Below, one piece after another: positions 1 to 5,965 of a DNA stretch of 13,015 bases (position 1 is its first letter; each line of letters begins with the position of its first letter). The DNA is from Candidatus Microgenomates bacterium (lineage in GTDB: Bacteria; Patescibacteria; Microgenomatia; JADHYG01), in NCBI GenBank assembly GCA_016782545.1, contig JADHYG010000027.1, forward strand, positions 1 through 13,015, written 5' to 3'. The notes under the pieces are model-generated. The model searched no databases. It had not been told where the DNA came from and saw only the letters and a list, made by a program, of their open reading frames with translations. Position numbers and translations under genes: made by a program.

Positions 1-1330
1 AATTACCCACCTCACCAGTTGTATCCCGCAAGTTTTTAGTCCAACCCTTATTACCTCCCCAAACCTCACCTGAAGTGTGGGTATAACCACCGTCTGTTGA
101 CGAATACCAGGCTTTAATTATCTCGCCGCCAGAAACCATCACTTCGCCTTCAGTCTCATTAACCGCCTGCTCCCAGTTGCCGCCTTTGGGTTCGGGTTTA
201 AAAACCTGACACTGCTGGCTGGTGCAAATTTCGCCTTGACCATTATTGGTATAAGCCAAAACATAAGAGCGGGCGGCCACGGCTTGGGCTTTTAAGGCTT
301 CCATCGGCCAGTTGTCCGGCATTTCGTAAATCCGCTTGGTGTATTCTTTTAAACTCATTTCTCCGTGTCCTTGAACTTTAATGGTCATGTTGGCATCTCT
401 TTTCTCAAAACTAATGTTATTAAAATAAGCCTGCAAAATAGCATGATAGTCTTGTCCTGCCTGCGCTCGGCCATAAGCTCCATACTGATTCATGCCGACA
501 CGATGAGGAATACCATAAGTATAAAACGCAAAAGCAGGGCTAAAACCAGGGTTGCGCTGGCGGTCATCAGTACAATACAAAGCGCCAGCGCCTAAGCTGG
601 TAGGCAAGTTTAAGCCGGCCAGTCTTGATGATAAAATCGATTGCTGGCGGGTGCTTAAAGCCGCAATTTTTGATTGAAGCTCTTTTTGATAAGTAGTTGC
701 TTCAGCTAAAAGCTGTTTAACGCTGGCGGCTCGGGCGTCAATTTCTTTTTTTAAATTGGAAAGGGAGGCTTCTTCGTTTAAAAGAGTCTTTTTCTTTTCC
801 TCCAAATCTTTGATGTAAAGGACAATGTCCACAATAATTCTTTTTTCTTCATTGGTAACCGCCTGTTGATAGCCCATTTCTTTAACAAAATCAGCAAATT
901 TGTTTTGGGAAAAAAACATTAAAAAAGGGTTGTAAGAGGCGCTTTTAATATAAAGATGGCGGACGCGGGCGGCTAAAATTTCTTCTTTGGCAGAAAGGTC
1001 GCTTTCGCCTGCTTGAATTTCCTGAGCTTTTGTTTTCAGTTCCAAGCCAATCTGGGCCAAGCGGTTTTGAAAAGCTTCAATTTGAGTTTCCATTTTTTCT
1101 AATGATTCTTGATGGGGTTTTTTCGCCGCCTCCATCGTGTCCCAAGCCTGCTGGCAGTTTTCCATCATCTCATTAACCTGATCAAGATCCATTGAGGAAA
1201 GATTGTCAAGTTCGCAGGAGCCAGCGCCGACAGGCGCGGTAAAATAACGAAATAACGAAATAACGAAATAACTTAATAACCATATAACCATGCAGCCATG
1301 TAGCCATTTTCTTTTTCTCATCTTTTCCAT
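1..1330 (-). CDS. Secreted coiled-coil and SpoIID/LytB-domain protein, C-terminus cut by window edge
   Basis: The frame is open from an ATG at 1330 to the window edge, giving 443 residues. Residues 1-36 form a basic start plus hydrophobic signal or anchor segment. Residues 70-235 are rich in E, K, Q and L and look like coiled coil. A motif resembling GHGVGMSQYGA (here HRVGMNQYGAYG, 276-287) is followed by the SpoIID core: SLKEY (326-330), WPMEALKAQAVAARSY (341-356), CQVF (374-377), and YSSTDGGYT followed by EVWGG (409-426). SpoIID-family proteins act on denuded peptidoglycan glycan strands as lytic transglycosylases, or enhance amidases, so an extracellular cell-wall role is inferred. AGGAG lies 10 bases before the ATG at 1330. 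An alternative start is the ATG at 1321, exactly 7 bases after a TATAAT. The gene is divergent from the pilin genes. The family call is firm; the precise activity is not shown. Confidence 0.9.
   Translation of the reverse strand, partial: MEKMRKRKWLHGCMVIWLLSYFVISLFRYFTAPVGAGSCELDNLSSMDLDQVNEMMENCQQAWDTMEAAKKPHQESLEKMETQIEAFQNRLAQIGLELKTKAQEIQAGESDLSAKEEILAARVRHLYIKSASYNPFLMFFSQNKFADFVKEMGYQQAVTNEEKRIIVDIVLYIKDLEEKKKTLLNEEASLSNLKKEIDARAASVKQLLAEATTYQKELQSKIAALSTRQQSILSSRLAGLNLPTSLGAGALYCTDDRQRNPGFSPAFAFYTYGIPHRVGMNQYGAYGRAQAGQDYHAILQAYFNNISFEKRDANMTIKVQGHGEMSLKEYTKRIYEMPDNWPMEALKAQAVAARSYVLAYTNNGQGEICTSQQCQVFKPEPKGGNWEQAVNETEGEVMVSGGEIIKAWYSSTDGGYTHTSGEVWGGNKGWTKNLRDTTGEVGN
1241..1310. repeat. 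Degenerate 8-base periodic repeat inside a signal peptide
   Basis: Read on the minus strand, the units run ATGGCTAC, ATGGCTGC, ATGGTTAT, ATGGTTAT, TAAGTTAT and then TTCGTTAT three times. They encode the hydrophobic core of the SpoIID-domain protein's signal segment. The same ATGGNTAN unit recurs in the spacer at 10892-10966. Just downstream in the gene, 1224-1237 is a small hairpin, GCGCC-GACA-GGCGC. Confidence 0.75.
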
Positions 1331-1337
1331 TATAGCA
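1329..1337 (-). promoter_or_regulatory. Possible extended -10 element of the SpoIID-domain gene
   Basis: On the minus strand, TGC-TATAAT occupies 1337-1329. It overlaps the ATG at 1330 and leaves 7 bases (GGAAAAG) before the second in-frame ATG at 1321. A start of transcription there would give a leaderless message beginning at or next to codon 4. I see no good -35 box. The alternative reading is an AGGAG ribosome site at 1346-1342 serving the ATG at 1330. Both cannot be the main route. Confidence 0.4.
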
Positions 1338-1347
1338 AAACTCCTGT

Positions 1348-1383
1348 TTGCATTTTTCTTTTGATTTAGCTACACTAAAATTA
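1348..1383 (+). promoter_or_regulatory. Putative promoter for a leaderless pilin mRNA
   Basis: TTGCAT at 1348-1353, a 17-base spacer and TACACT at 1371-1376 resemble -35 and -10 boxes. AAAATTA then leads straight into the ATG at 1384, so the expected transcription start is at or beside the start codon. No Shine-Dalgarno sequence is present. The 13 bases ACTAAAATTAATG at 1374-1386 are identical to those at 12331-12343 before another pilin gene. Confidence 0.5.
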
Positions 1384-1860
1384 ATGAAAAAACTCCTGTC
1401 CCTTATTCTCATTCTTATCTTTCTTACCCTAATTACTAATTACTCAATTACTAATTACTGTTTTAGTTTTACTCCTGCCTGCGATCCCTGCGGTTTTTGT
1501 GTTGGCGCACCAGATCCGCCAGCTAATTATGATGCGTGTATGGATTGCCTTTTTAAGCCCGACGACACTCCAAAGGAAGGATTTACTTGGACAGTTTTAG
1601 GTTGTATCCCCTCAGACGCTGGCGGTTTTATCCAAATAATTCTCCAAACAGCAGTGAAAATGATCGGTGGGGTAGCTTTTTTAGCTCTTCTTTATGGCGG
1701 TTTTCTACTTTTAACTTCAAGCGGCGATATTCAGAAAATCAACAAAGGAAAAACCATTGTTGGTTCTGCCATTGTCGGCCTTTTAATGATTCTTTTCTCT
1801 GTCTTTATCCTAAGAACCATTGGTTATGAAATTTTAAGAATTCCGGGGTTTGGTGGCTGA
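1384..1860 (+). CDS. Short cysteine-rich T4SS-type pilin-like protein
   Basis: The protein has 158 residues. Residues 1-27 are an export signal (MKK, then a leucine/isoleucine-rich core). The mature N-terminal part has seven cysteines (26, 33, 36, 39, 52, 55, 74), suggesting a disulfide-bonded surface domain. Two membrane helices follow (about 90-111 and 124-144), joined by a loop with SSGD and NKGK and ending in ILRIPGFGG. This two-helix layout, with GGF in helix 1 and a KGK-type basic loop, is that of the VirB2/TrbC-like T4SS pilin family common in candidate-phyla bacteria. The last 70 residues closely match the C-terminus of the next gene, so the two are paralogues with different ectodomains. 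An in-frame TTG at 1348 is possible, but the ATG at 1384 places MKK at the signal start. Substrate or role (pilus, DNA uptake, attachment) cannot be read from sequence. Confidence 0.8.
   Translation: MKKLLSLILILIFLTLITNYSITNYCFSFTPACDPCGFCVGAPDPPANYDACMDCLFKPDDTPKEGFTWTVLGCIPSDAGGFIQIILQTAVKMIGGVAFLALLYGGFLLLTSSGDIQKINKGKTIVGSAIVGLLMILFSVFILRTIGYEILRIPGFGG
1431..1459. repeat. 7-base tandem repeat in pilin signal region
   Basis: AATTACT occurs twice, then a single C, then AATTACT twice more. The array encodes ITNYSITNYC just after the hydrophobic core of the export signal. The extra base shifts the register between the two halves without breaking the frame. Confidence 0.8.
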
Positions 1861-1865
1861 AGTTC

Positions 1866-1926
1866 GGAATGACGAAATTTATTTCGTTATTCCTGATGAG
1901 GTTGGACCTCCAAGAGGTCCAACCTC
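1866..1926. repeat. Two adjacent palindromes in a pilin intergenic spacer
   Basis: The first palindrome (1866-1893) pairs GGAAT and ACGAAAT with ATTTCGT and ATTCC around a 2-base centre. The second (1898-1926) is a perfect 13-bp stem, GAGGTTGGACCTC and its complement, around CAA. Little T-rich sequence follows, so it is a poor intrinsic terminator. It could slow or stabilise the mRNA between the two pilin genes. The remaining spacer up to 1988 is AT-rich, with no convincing promoter and no ribosome site before the next ATG. Confidence 0.7.
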
Positions 1927-1988
1927 TTAAGAAATCTTATTGAACAAGATTAAAAGATTATAAATCTTAAAATTTTGAATTTTAGAAA

Positions 1989-3401
1989 ATGAAAATGAAG
2001 AAAATTCTGGTTCTACCATTTTGGCTAATAATATTCGTAATATTTTTTACCAAAAGTGTTTTCGCTCTTACCGATTGTGTAGAGTATAGATTCTCTACTG
2101 ATACAGATTCTTTGGTGCAAGGAGAATTCAGTAAAATTATATTTTCAGTAAAAGTTAATGCTCTCGGAGACACTTATACTATCCGTGGGGGTGGCATTGC
2201 TCCATGGGATGAATTTGAAGCCCGAGGTTTAGAACCTGATGACGAAGGATGGCTTCCTGAACGGCATATTGCCACTGGCTATTTATTAAGCGCCGGAACC
2301 CACGAACTCCACATAATACGAGAACCTAAAAAGAACGATTATTGTACACCCTTCTCTTATACCATCACTGGCGCCCCAACACCCACCAGTGCCTATTCTA
2401 AATGTCGCTTAGAGGCGACTTCTGACAACGGCAAACTCAATGAAGAAAGCATAGTTACTATTAATGGTACCGGAATTCCTCCCCTCTATGGCCAGGCCTA
2501 CTATAATCTTCGAGTTTACTCGAGAGACGGCGTATATAATAAACCTTTTCGAATCACACTAGATGGAGAAAATTTCTCACTTGTTCTTCCTGAATCATTA
2601 GACATTAATACTTATGATGTTGATATTATATGGATTGATCCTAACACCGGTTCTTCATCAGATGTTCTTTGCACAACTTGGTTTAGAATTGATCCGATCG
2701 AGGGCGAAGCACCAACACCAGTTCCTACAATCCCAGTCCTCAATTGTCCTCAATGGTGTGAGCAATTGCTTGAAGGGGATCATCCGGACTATGCATGTCT
2801 TATGCATGAGGAATGTAAGGATAATTGTTATGATTGTTATATATCCGCCGATTGTACTAATGATAAAGACTGCTTTATTCCTGGAATTACTCCTGGCGTC
2901 ACTCCTGAAATCGGCCTAATCGACTGCCAGCGGTGTGCTTATAAATGTCTCGCGTGTGAGCTAATAGGCACGCCTGTTCCCACCTACCCAGTTCCCGATC
3001 TTAAAAAGCTTTGTGATCAAGTTCCAGACAACCTCGACACTGAAGACTGGAATGAACATAGCGAATGTCTCAGATGTGTTAAAGAAGGCAAGCTTTATAC
3101 TGCCATTGGCTGTCTTGAAGCCGATATTTCTCTCCTTCTAAGAGATTATATTTTAAAATATGGCATCGGCATTGCCGGCGGAATTGCTTTTTTGCTGATT
3201 TTATTTGGCGGGTTTACAATAATGGTTTCAGCCGGTAATCCTGAAAGTGTTGCCAAAGGAAAAGAAATGATCACCGCCGCTTTAACCGGTCTCTTGATTA
3301 TCATTTTCTCTGTGTTTATATTAAGATTGATTGGGGTAGATATCCTACGCATTCCAGGATTTGGACCAACCCCAACAATTATTCCTACACCGACCAAATG
3401 A
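1989..3401 (+). CDS. Large T4SS-type pilin-like surface protein with Ig-like and Cys-rich ectodomain
   Basis: The protein has 470 residues. A signal peptide (1-26) ends in SVFA. Two beta-rich segments follow, each bounded by a cysteine pair with the same spacing (C30-C119 and C139-C228, 89 residues apart), which suggests tandem Ig-like domains. A proline/threonine linker (241-249) leads to a domain with 16 cysteines between 253 and 375. The C-terminus carries two membrane helices (about 392-412 and 429-448) joined by SAGNPESVAKGKE, then ILRIPGFG and a PTPT tail. The helix module is nearly that of the 158-residue protein upstream, so this is a pilin module carrying a large exported domain. It overlaps the next pilin gene by ATGA. 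No clear Shine-Dalgarno precedes the ATG; a second ATG two codons later is equally possible. The Ig-like call comes from cysteine spacing and strand-like composition only. Ligand or function is unknown. Confidence 0.8.
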   Translation: MKMKKILVLPFWLIIFVIFFTKSVFALTDCVEYRFSTDTDSLVQGEFSKIIFSVKVNALGDTYTIRGGGIAPWDEFEARGLEPDDEGWLPERHIATGYLLSAGTHELHIIREPKKNDYCTPFSYTITGAPTPTSAYSKCRLEATSDNGKLNEESIVTINGTGIPPLYGQAYYNLRVYSRDGVYNKPFRITLDGENFSLVLPESLDINTYDVDIIWIDPNTGSSSDVLCTTWFRIDPIEGEAPTPVPTIPVLNCPQWCEQLLEGDHPDYACLMHEECKDNCYDCYISADCTNDKDCFIPGITPGVTPEIGLIDCQRCAYKCLACELIGTPVPTYPVPDLKKLCDQVPDNLDTEDWNEHSECLRCVKEGKLYTAIGCLEADISLLLRDYILKYGIGIAGGIAFLLILFGGFTIMVSAGNPESVAKGKEMITAALTGLLIIIFSVFILRLIGVDILRIPGFGPTPTIIPTPTK

Positions 3402-3736
3402 AAAAAACACTTTTAACTCAAAAGCTAATTCTTCCTGTCGGCCCTGGTACGCCTCCAATTGAAATTGAGGGGCCAGCAGGACTTGGTGACAAATTTCCTA
3501 ATTTAGCCGCTATTGTCAATAAACTTCTTCCTATTATTTTTTCTGCGGCCGGCATTATTTTATTTTTCTATTTAATTGCTGGTGGCTTTGATCTTTTGCT
3601 TTCAGGAGGCGATCCCAAAAAAGCAGAGGGAGCTAAAGGAAAAATTACTAGTGCGGTCGTTGGTTTTATTATTGTCTTTATTGCCTGGTGGTTGACTCAA
3701 CTTCTCTCCACCATCTTCGGCCTTGAAGGGTTTTAA
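3398..3736 (+). CDS. Minimal T4SS-type (VirB2/TrbC-like) pilin
   Basis: The protein has 112 residues. A short Pro/Gly-rich N-terminal part lacks a classical cleavable signal. Two membrane helices (about 44-69 and 84-106) are joined by SGGDPKKAEGAKGK, the basic loop typical of this family. The aromatic AWW in helix 2 resembles the SYW of the pilin at 12341. Its ATG overlaps the stop of the large pilin gene (ATGA), so it is probably translationally coupled, which also fits the absence of a ribosome site. It is likely a major or minor subunit of the same surface machine. No ATPase or channel genes of a secretion system lie in the window, so the assignment rests on architecture. Confidence 0.8.
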   Translation: MKKTLLTQKLILPVGPGTPPIEIEGPAGLGDKFPNLAAIVNKLLPIIFSAAGIILFFYLIAGGFDLLLSGGDPKKAEGAKGKITSAVVGFIIVFIAWWLTQLLSTIFGLEGF

Positions 3737-3746
3737 ATAAATCCTC

Positions 3747-3826
3747 TGTCATTCCAGGCTTGACCTGGAATCTATACTTATCCCTGCAAAAGCAGGGATA
3801 GATTCTGAATCAAGTTCAGAATGACA
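3747..3826. repeat. 80-bp palindromic element, long form
   Basis: The element has inverted ends (TGTCATTC and GAATGACA) and three internal hairpins: ATTCCAGG/CCTGGAAT (3751-3771), TATCCCTGC/GCAGGGATA (3779-3800) and ATTCTGAA/TTCAGAAT (3802-3822). It fills the spacer between the convergent pilin and uppS genes. A 58-bp copy lacking the middle hairpin lies at 5908-5965. It may act as a weak two-way terminator, but no good T tract follows any stem. Confidence 0.85.
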
Positions 3827-3835
3827 CTATCGATC

Positions 3836-4567
3836 TTATTTTCCAAATCTTCTTTGTCTGTCGCTGTAGGCTAAAATTGCTTTTTTAAGATGTTGAGAAG
3901 TAAAATCAGGAAAATAATCTTTTTCAAAATAAAATTCCGTGTAGGCTGACTGCCAAAGCAAAAGCCCGCTCGTTCTCATTTCTCCAGAAGTCCTGATCAT
4001 TAAATCAGGACAAGGATACGACTGTCCCGCAGTGTCTAAAAATTTACTAAAATATTCATTTCTTAATTTGGAGTTTTGGAGTTTTGGAGTTTTGGAGTTT
4101 TGGAGCAATTTCTTAATCGCTCGCAATATTTCATCCCTTCCTCCATAATCCAAAGCCAAATTAAAAATATGTTTTTGATTATTTTTTGTTTCCTCTTCTG
4201 CTTTTTTGATTTTTAGCAACAAACCTTTTTCAATTCTGTCTTTTCTTCCTAAATGAATTATTCTCACCTTATCTTTTTGAGCTTCTTTAAGATGCTGGTC
4301 AAGAAATTGATAATAAAGCTTCATTAAATAAGCAATCTCGTTTTTTTCTCTTTGCCAATTTTCAGTTGAAAACGCCCAAAAAGTTAAAGTATGAATACCA
4401 AGATGACGACAAGTGCGAGCAATTTTAATGCCGGCTTGAAAACCGCGACGATGACCTTCTAAAGTAGGCAAGCCTTTTTTCTTTGCCCAGCGGCGGTTGC
4501 CATCAGGAATAATGGCTAAATGATTGGGAATTTTTGTTCCCTTTGGTAAATCTGTTTTTTTAAGCAT
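3836..4567 (-). CDS. uppS: Undecaprenyl-diphosphate synthase (cis-prenyltransferase)
   Basis: The enzyme condenses IPP units onto farnesyl diphosphate to make the C55 carrier for peptidoglycan and glycan export. In 243 residues the family signatures appear in order: PDGNRRWAKK (21-30, with the catalytic Asp at 22), GHRRG (38-42), FSTENW (66-71), NLALDYGGRDE (136-146), and DLMIRTSGE (188-196), followed by LLLWQSAYTEFYF. Length is normal. Residues 155-167 (LQNSKTPKLQNSK) come from an 8-base tandem repeat and look like a lineage-specific surface-loop insertion. GAGGAAA sits about 9 bases before the ATG. It is the last gene of the minus-strand isoprenoid run, 29 bases after the small gene upstream, and would directly consume the pathway's product. 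Confidence 0.95.
   Translation of the reverse strand: MLKKTDLPKGTKIPNHLAIIPDGNRRWAKKKGLPTLEGHRRGFQAGIKIARTCRHLGIHTLTFWAFSTENWQREKNEIAYLMKLYYQFLDQHLKEAQKDKVRIIHLGRKDRIEKGLLLKIKKAEEETKNNQKHIFNLALDYGGRDEILRAIKKLLQNSKTPKLQNSKLRNEYFSKFLDTAGQSYPCPDLMIRTSGEMRTSGLLLWQSAYTEFYFEKDYFPDFTSQHLKKAILAYSDRQRRFGK
4070..4105. repeat. 8-base tandem repeat inside uppS
   Basis: GGAGTTTT is repeated four and a half times on the plus strand. Read in the gene it gives an 8-residue periodic peptide, LQNSKTPK then LQNSK. Because 8 is not a multiple of 3, all three frames are used in turn and all remain open. Confidence 0.9.
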
Positions 4568-4596
4568 GGGTTTTTCCTCGATATAAAGTAAGTTGT

Positions 4597-4767
4597 TTAA
4601 GATCCTAATAAATCAGATAGTGCGCCTTCATCCACTTGCGCTTGAGCCCAACGCGCTGCTTCTTCCGCCCACTCTTCAACAGTCTGCCCAGTCTTTCTTT
4701 GAGGAGACTGATCAATATCGCTTCCTGCTCCTTGAGCAACGTCGTTTCCGTGTTCTGGACATGCCAT
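4597..4767 (-). CDS. Small unknown protein (56 residues) between ispG and uppS
   Basis: I do not recognise a family. The ATG at 4767 is preceded by a textbook ribosome site, AGGAGG, 8 bases upstream, the strongest in the window. The frame stays open for 56 residues to TAA at 4597. The product starts MACPEHGNDV, is acidic and alanine-rich, and its centre (TVEEWAEEAARWAQAQVDEG, 27-46) would form an amphipathic helix. No signal peptide or membrane segment is visible. C3 and H6 could bind metal, but that is speculation. It lies 29 bases before uppS in the same direction, so it is probably in the same transcript. The strong ribosome site, codon-like composition and operon position argue for a real gene. 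Confidence 0.7.
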   Translation of the reverse strand: MACPEHGNDVAQGAGSDIDQSPQRKTGQTVEEWAEEAARWAQAQVDEGALSDLLGS

Positions 4768-4773
4768 TCTCTT

Positions 4774-4781
4774 CACCTCCT
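4774..4781 (-). promoter_or_regulatory. Strong Shine-Dalgarno of the 56-residue gene
   Basis: AGGAGGTG on the minus strand, with 8 bases between AGGAGG and the ATG at 4767. It fixes the start of the small gene and contrasts with the weak or absent sites before most neighbours, which overlap the gene upstream. Confidence 0.8.
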
Positions 4782-4793
4782 ATTCTTTAGATA

Positions 4794-4832
4794 ACGAACT
4801 CTTGTCCTGAGTCTTCCGAAGGAAAAGTTCGT
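4794..4832. repeat. Hairpin in the ispG to small-gene spacer
   Basis: ACGAACT at 4794-4800 and AGTTCGT at 4826-4832 are perfect complements around a 25-base loop that contains a short TTCC/GGAA stem. On the minus strand it lies just after ispG and before the small gene's ribosome site, where it could affect processing or read-through. No T tract follows. Confidence 0.55.
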
Positions 4833-4842
4833 CACTCCAATA

Positions 4843-5913
4843 TTACGAAATAATTTTTTTAATTTCTGTAATCAAACTCACAAACATTTCTTTTTCTTTC
4901 ACTGTTCTTATTACCTCTCCCCTCACAAATAAAGCACCCATGCCTTTACCACCGGCGATGCCCACATCAGCTTCTCTGGCTTCACCCGGTCCATTAACCA
5001 CGCAGCCCATGACCGCCACTTTAATTGGTTTTTTAATTGTTTCCAAATACTGCTCGACTTTTTTGACCAAGGGCAGCATATTATATTGAGTCCGGCTGCA
5101 GGTTGGACAAGAAATTAAAATTGGCCCTGACTGCAAACCTAAATGTTTTAAAATCTCTCGACCGACTTTAATTTCTTCTCTTGGATCACCGCTTAAAGAA
5201 ACTCTAATCGTATCGCCAATTCCTTCAAGTAGCAAACTGCCAATGCCAATGCTGGATTTAATTGTGCCTGTTTTTGGTAAACCGGCTTCGGTGACACCCA
5301 AATGCAAAGGATAATCATATTTTTGAGAAAAAAGCTGATAAGCCTTAGTCATAAGCTGAATATCTGAAGCTTTTAAAGAAATCACAATTTGATCAAAATC
5401 TAAATCTTCTAAAATTTTTATATGTCTTCCTGCTGACTCAACCATGGCCTCGGCGGTCGGATGGCCATATCTTGCCAGCAAATCTTTTTCCAAAGAACCA
5501 GTGTTAACCCCAATCCTGATGGGTATTTTTCTTTCTTTAGCAATTTTAACAACTTTTTTAACTTTATCTGCTGAACCAATATTGCCCGGATTAATCCGTA
5601 ATTTATCTACTCCCTGCTTAATGGCTTCAATCGCCCAGAGATAATTAAAATGAATGTCGGCCACAATCGGAATCTTGATCTGCTTTTTGATTTTGGCAAA
5701 ATTCTTAACGCTTTCCATGTCTAAAACATTCATCCGCGTAATATCACAACCAATTTCCTCTGATTCTTTAATCTGGCGGACAACGGCCTTAACATCGTGC
5801 GCATCCACCTTAACCATTGTCTGCACGGTAATAGGCGCGTCACCACCAATGGTAATTTTGCCAACCCTGATTTTTCTGGTTTTTTTTCTTTTAATCATAA
5901 TCATACTTGTCAT
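4843..5913 (-). CDS. ispG: 4-hydroxy-3-methylbut-2-enyl-diphosphate synthase, IspG/GcpE
   Basis: This [4Fe-4S] enzyme converts MEcPP to HMBPP, the sixth MEP-pathway step. From the chosen start it has 356 residues. The TIM-barrel part is clear (GGDAPITVQTM 23-33, CDITRMNV 56-63, VADIHFNY 84-91, LRINPGNIG 105-113, HLGVTEAG 204-211). The cluster ligands follow in the C-terminal domain: C269 and C272 (SCPTC), C304 (GCVVNGPGEA) and E311. The start is uncertain: ATGs at 5913, 5904 and 5898 all fit the family N-terminus. The one at 5913 lies inside the palindromic element at 5908-5965. A TTG at 5952 would add 13 residues made wholly of repeat and is unlikely. No clear ribosome site is visible. It follows ispE directly. 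Confidence 0.96.
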   Translation of the reverse strand: MTSMIMIKRKKTRKIRVGKITIGGDAPITVQTMVKVDAHDVKAVVRQIKESEEIGCDITRMNVLDMESVKNFAKIKKQIKIPIVADIHFNYLWAIEAIKQGVDKLRINPGNIGSADKVKKVVKIAKERKIPIRIGVNTGSLEKDLLARYGHPTAEAMVESAGRHIKILEDLDFDQIVISLKASDIQLMTKAYQLFSQKYDYPLHLGVTEAGLPKTGTIKSSIGIGSLLLEGIGDTIRVSLSGDPREEIKVGREILKHLGLQSGPILISCPTCSRTQYNMLPLVKKVEQYLETIKKPIKVAVMGCVVNGPGEAREADVGIAGGKGMGALFVRGEVIRTVKEKEMFVSLITEIKKIIS

Positions 5914-5965
5914 TCCAGGCTCGACCTGGAATCTATATAGATTCTGAATCAAGTTCAGAATGACA
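5908..5965. repeat. 58-bp palindromic element at the ispE/ispG junction, short form
   Basis: Its ends (TGTCATTC and GAATGACA) and two hairpins match the 80-bp element at 3747-3826, but the middle ATCCCTGC hairpin is absent. In ispE it supplies exactly the last ten codons (CHSELDSESI) and the TAG stop. In ispG it contains the first candidate ATG. Read the other way, it would extend ispG at a TTG. Confidence 0.9.

Noticed and set aside
1206..1412. Minus-strand 68-residue frame at the left
   Set aside because: It overlaps the SpoIID-domain gene and the pilin start in a different frame and is made largely of repeat sequence.
1898..1926. Rho-independent terminator after the first pilin gene
   Set aside because: The stem is perfect, but the sequence after it is not T-rich, so it is listed as a palindrome only.
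2614..2919. Plus-strand open frame of 101 residues
   Set aside because: It lies wholly inside the large pilin gene in another frame, with no ribosome site. It is a shadow.
1384..3401. UGA recoding as in some candidate phyla
   Set aside because: TGA closes both pilin genes exactly after the shared PGFG region and short tails, and no conserved protein here reads through TGA.
4593..4790. Plus-strand open frame of 65 residues
   Set aside because: It is antisense to the 56-residue gene, which has a perfect ribosome site, and its product has no recognisable feature.
5444..5947. Two plus-strand open frames antisense to ispG
   Set aside because: They oppose a clearly conserved enzyme, and their hydrophobic composition comes from reading ispG backwards.
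5914..5952. Extended ispG start at a TTG
   Set aside because: The added residues are only the palindromic element read through, and other IspG proteins begin near the later ATGs.
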